The notes under the pieces were generated by a model. That model did not search any database. It was not told the DNA's origin and saw only the letters and a program-made list of their open reading frames with translations. Of a stretch of DNA of 64,000 nucleotides, positions 63,960-64,000 are shown piece by piece. The stretch comes from an uncultured Paracoccaceae bacterium (GTDB lineage Bacteria; Pseudomonadota; Alphaproteobacteria; Rhodobacterales; Rhodobacteraceae). The stretch is from the NCBI GenBank assembly GCA_947492585.1, contig CANLND010000016.1, positions 29,976 through 93,975 on the forward strand, read 5' to 3'. How positions within the stretch are numbered: position 1 is the stretch's first letter; each line of letters opens with the position of its first letter. Both the position numbers and the translations under genes were made by a program.

Positions 63960-64000
63960 ATGACGATGGCTGCGAGAGCGATGGCTGACAGGAAGACCTT
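63927..64000 (-). mobile_element. IS5-family insertion sequence, terminal part (runs off the window)
   Basis: The IS end starts GGGTCTGGACTCATTGAG at 63927 after a CTAG target. The minus strand codes the transposase C-terminus KVFLSAIALAAIVIYWL with stop at 63947-63949, and the gene continues beyond 64000. This is the IS5/IS427 group. It is related to, but not identical with, the remnant at 58051-58215. Confidence 0.85.
63947..64000 (-). CDS. IS5-family transposase, C-terminal 17 residues
   Basis: Only the last 17 codons are in the window (KVFLSAIALAAIVIYWL, TGA). The VFLSA...VIYWL end is diagnostic for IS5-family transposases that end with this hydrophobic helix. It belongs to the insertion that truncates the small gene at 63762. 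Confidence 0.8.
   Translation of the reverse strand, partial: KVFLSAIALAAIVIYWL

Overview
The window looks like chromosome of a marine alphaproteobacterium of the Roseobacter group (Rhodobacterales). The basis is gene content: GcrA, a DUF6280 protein, a PopZ-like protein behind tolC, hflKC next to a Do-type protease, a C-terminally disordered 675-residue protein typical of the group, DUF1826 beside a CobW-type GTPase, and uniformly GC-rich codon use in the housekeeping genes. No rRNA or tRNA gene was recognised.

Layout. 1-9.3 kb: start of a fatty acid desaturase (cut by the window edge), gcrA, an ABC-2 permease, argD-argF, a PiT phosphate transporter, a NUDIX hydrolase and hrpB. 9.6-13.8 kb: meaB, rpmB, a small copper-associated cluster (DUF2946-like protein, PCu(A)C chaperone), a low-molecular-weight phosphatase and a LysR regulator. 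14-19.5 kb: a hypothetical protein with an in-frame minisatellite, lepA, two tiny conserved genes, a candidate sRNA and an entericidin-like lipoprotein. 19.8-29.8 kb: DksA-like and PhnA-like zinc proteins, pcm-tolC-popZ-like, cobQ, DUF6280, efp, and a Zur-box-controlled zinc GTPase with DUF1826. 29.9-40.4 kb: ygfZ, a TIGR04283-type glycosyltransferase, an MsbA-like exporter, a HisC-type aminotransferase, class I aldolase, an AraC regulator, pyrG, secG and a membrane-anchored MepA-like peptidase. 40.5-50.2 kb: purA-DUF2842, the 675-residue protein, thiamine pyrophosphokinase, GST-sdaA, rpiA and glutathione reductase.

50.3-58.3 kb is the most unusual part. The hflK-hflC-degP stress/protease locus is interrupted twice by elements with the same inverted terminal repeat (core ACCRTAAGTGTTGCAA). 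Each element sits in the T-tract of a rho-independent terminator, and a copy of that terminator hairpin lies on both sides. Element 1 carries a 576-residue zinc-ribbon DDE-type transposase followed by an Abi_2 (AbiD/F, HEPN) defence gene. Between the two genes are seven tandem copies of a 10-bp unit. Seven copies put the translationally coupled ATG out of frame with Abi, while six or nine would put it in frame. Element 2 has no transposase and carries a SEC-C-tailed protein and an IS5-family remnant. This looks like an undescribed terminator-seeking transposon family with a possibly phase-variable defence cargo.

58.3-64 kb: ABM monooxygenase, Crp/Fnr regulator, peptidoglycan-binding lipoprotein, ferredoxin with a coupled FG-GAP protein, bestrophin and purD. 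At the right edge a small gene is truncated by an IS5-family insertion that runs out of the window. Three copies of a GC-rich palindromic intergenic repeat lie 3' of cobQ, the hisC-type gene and purD.
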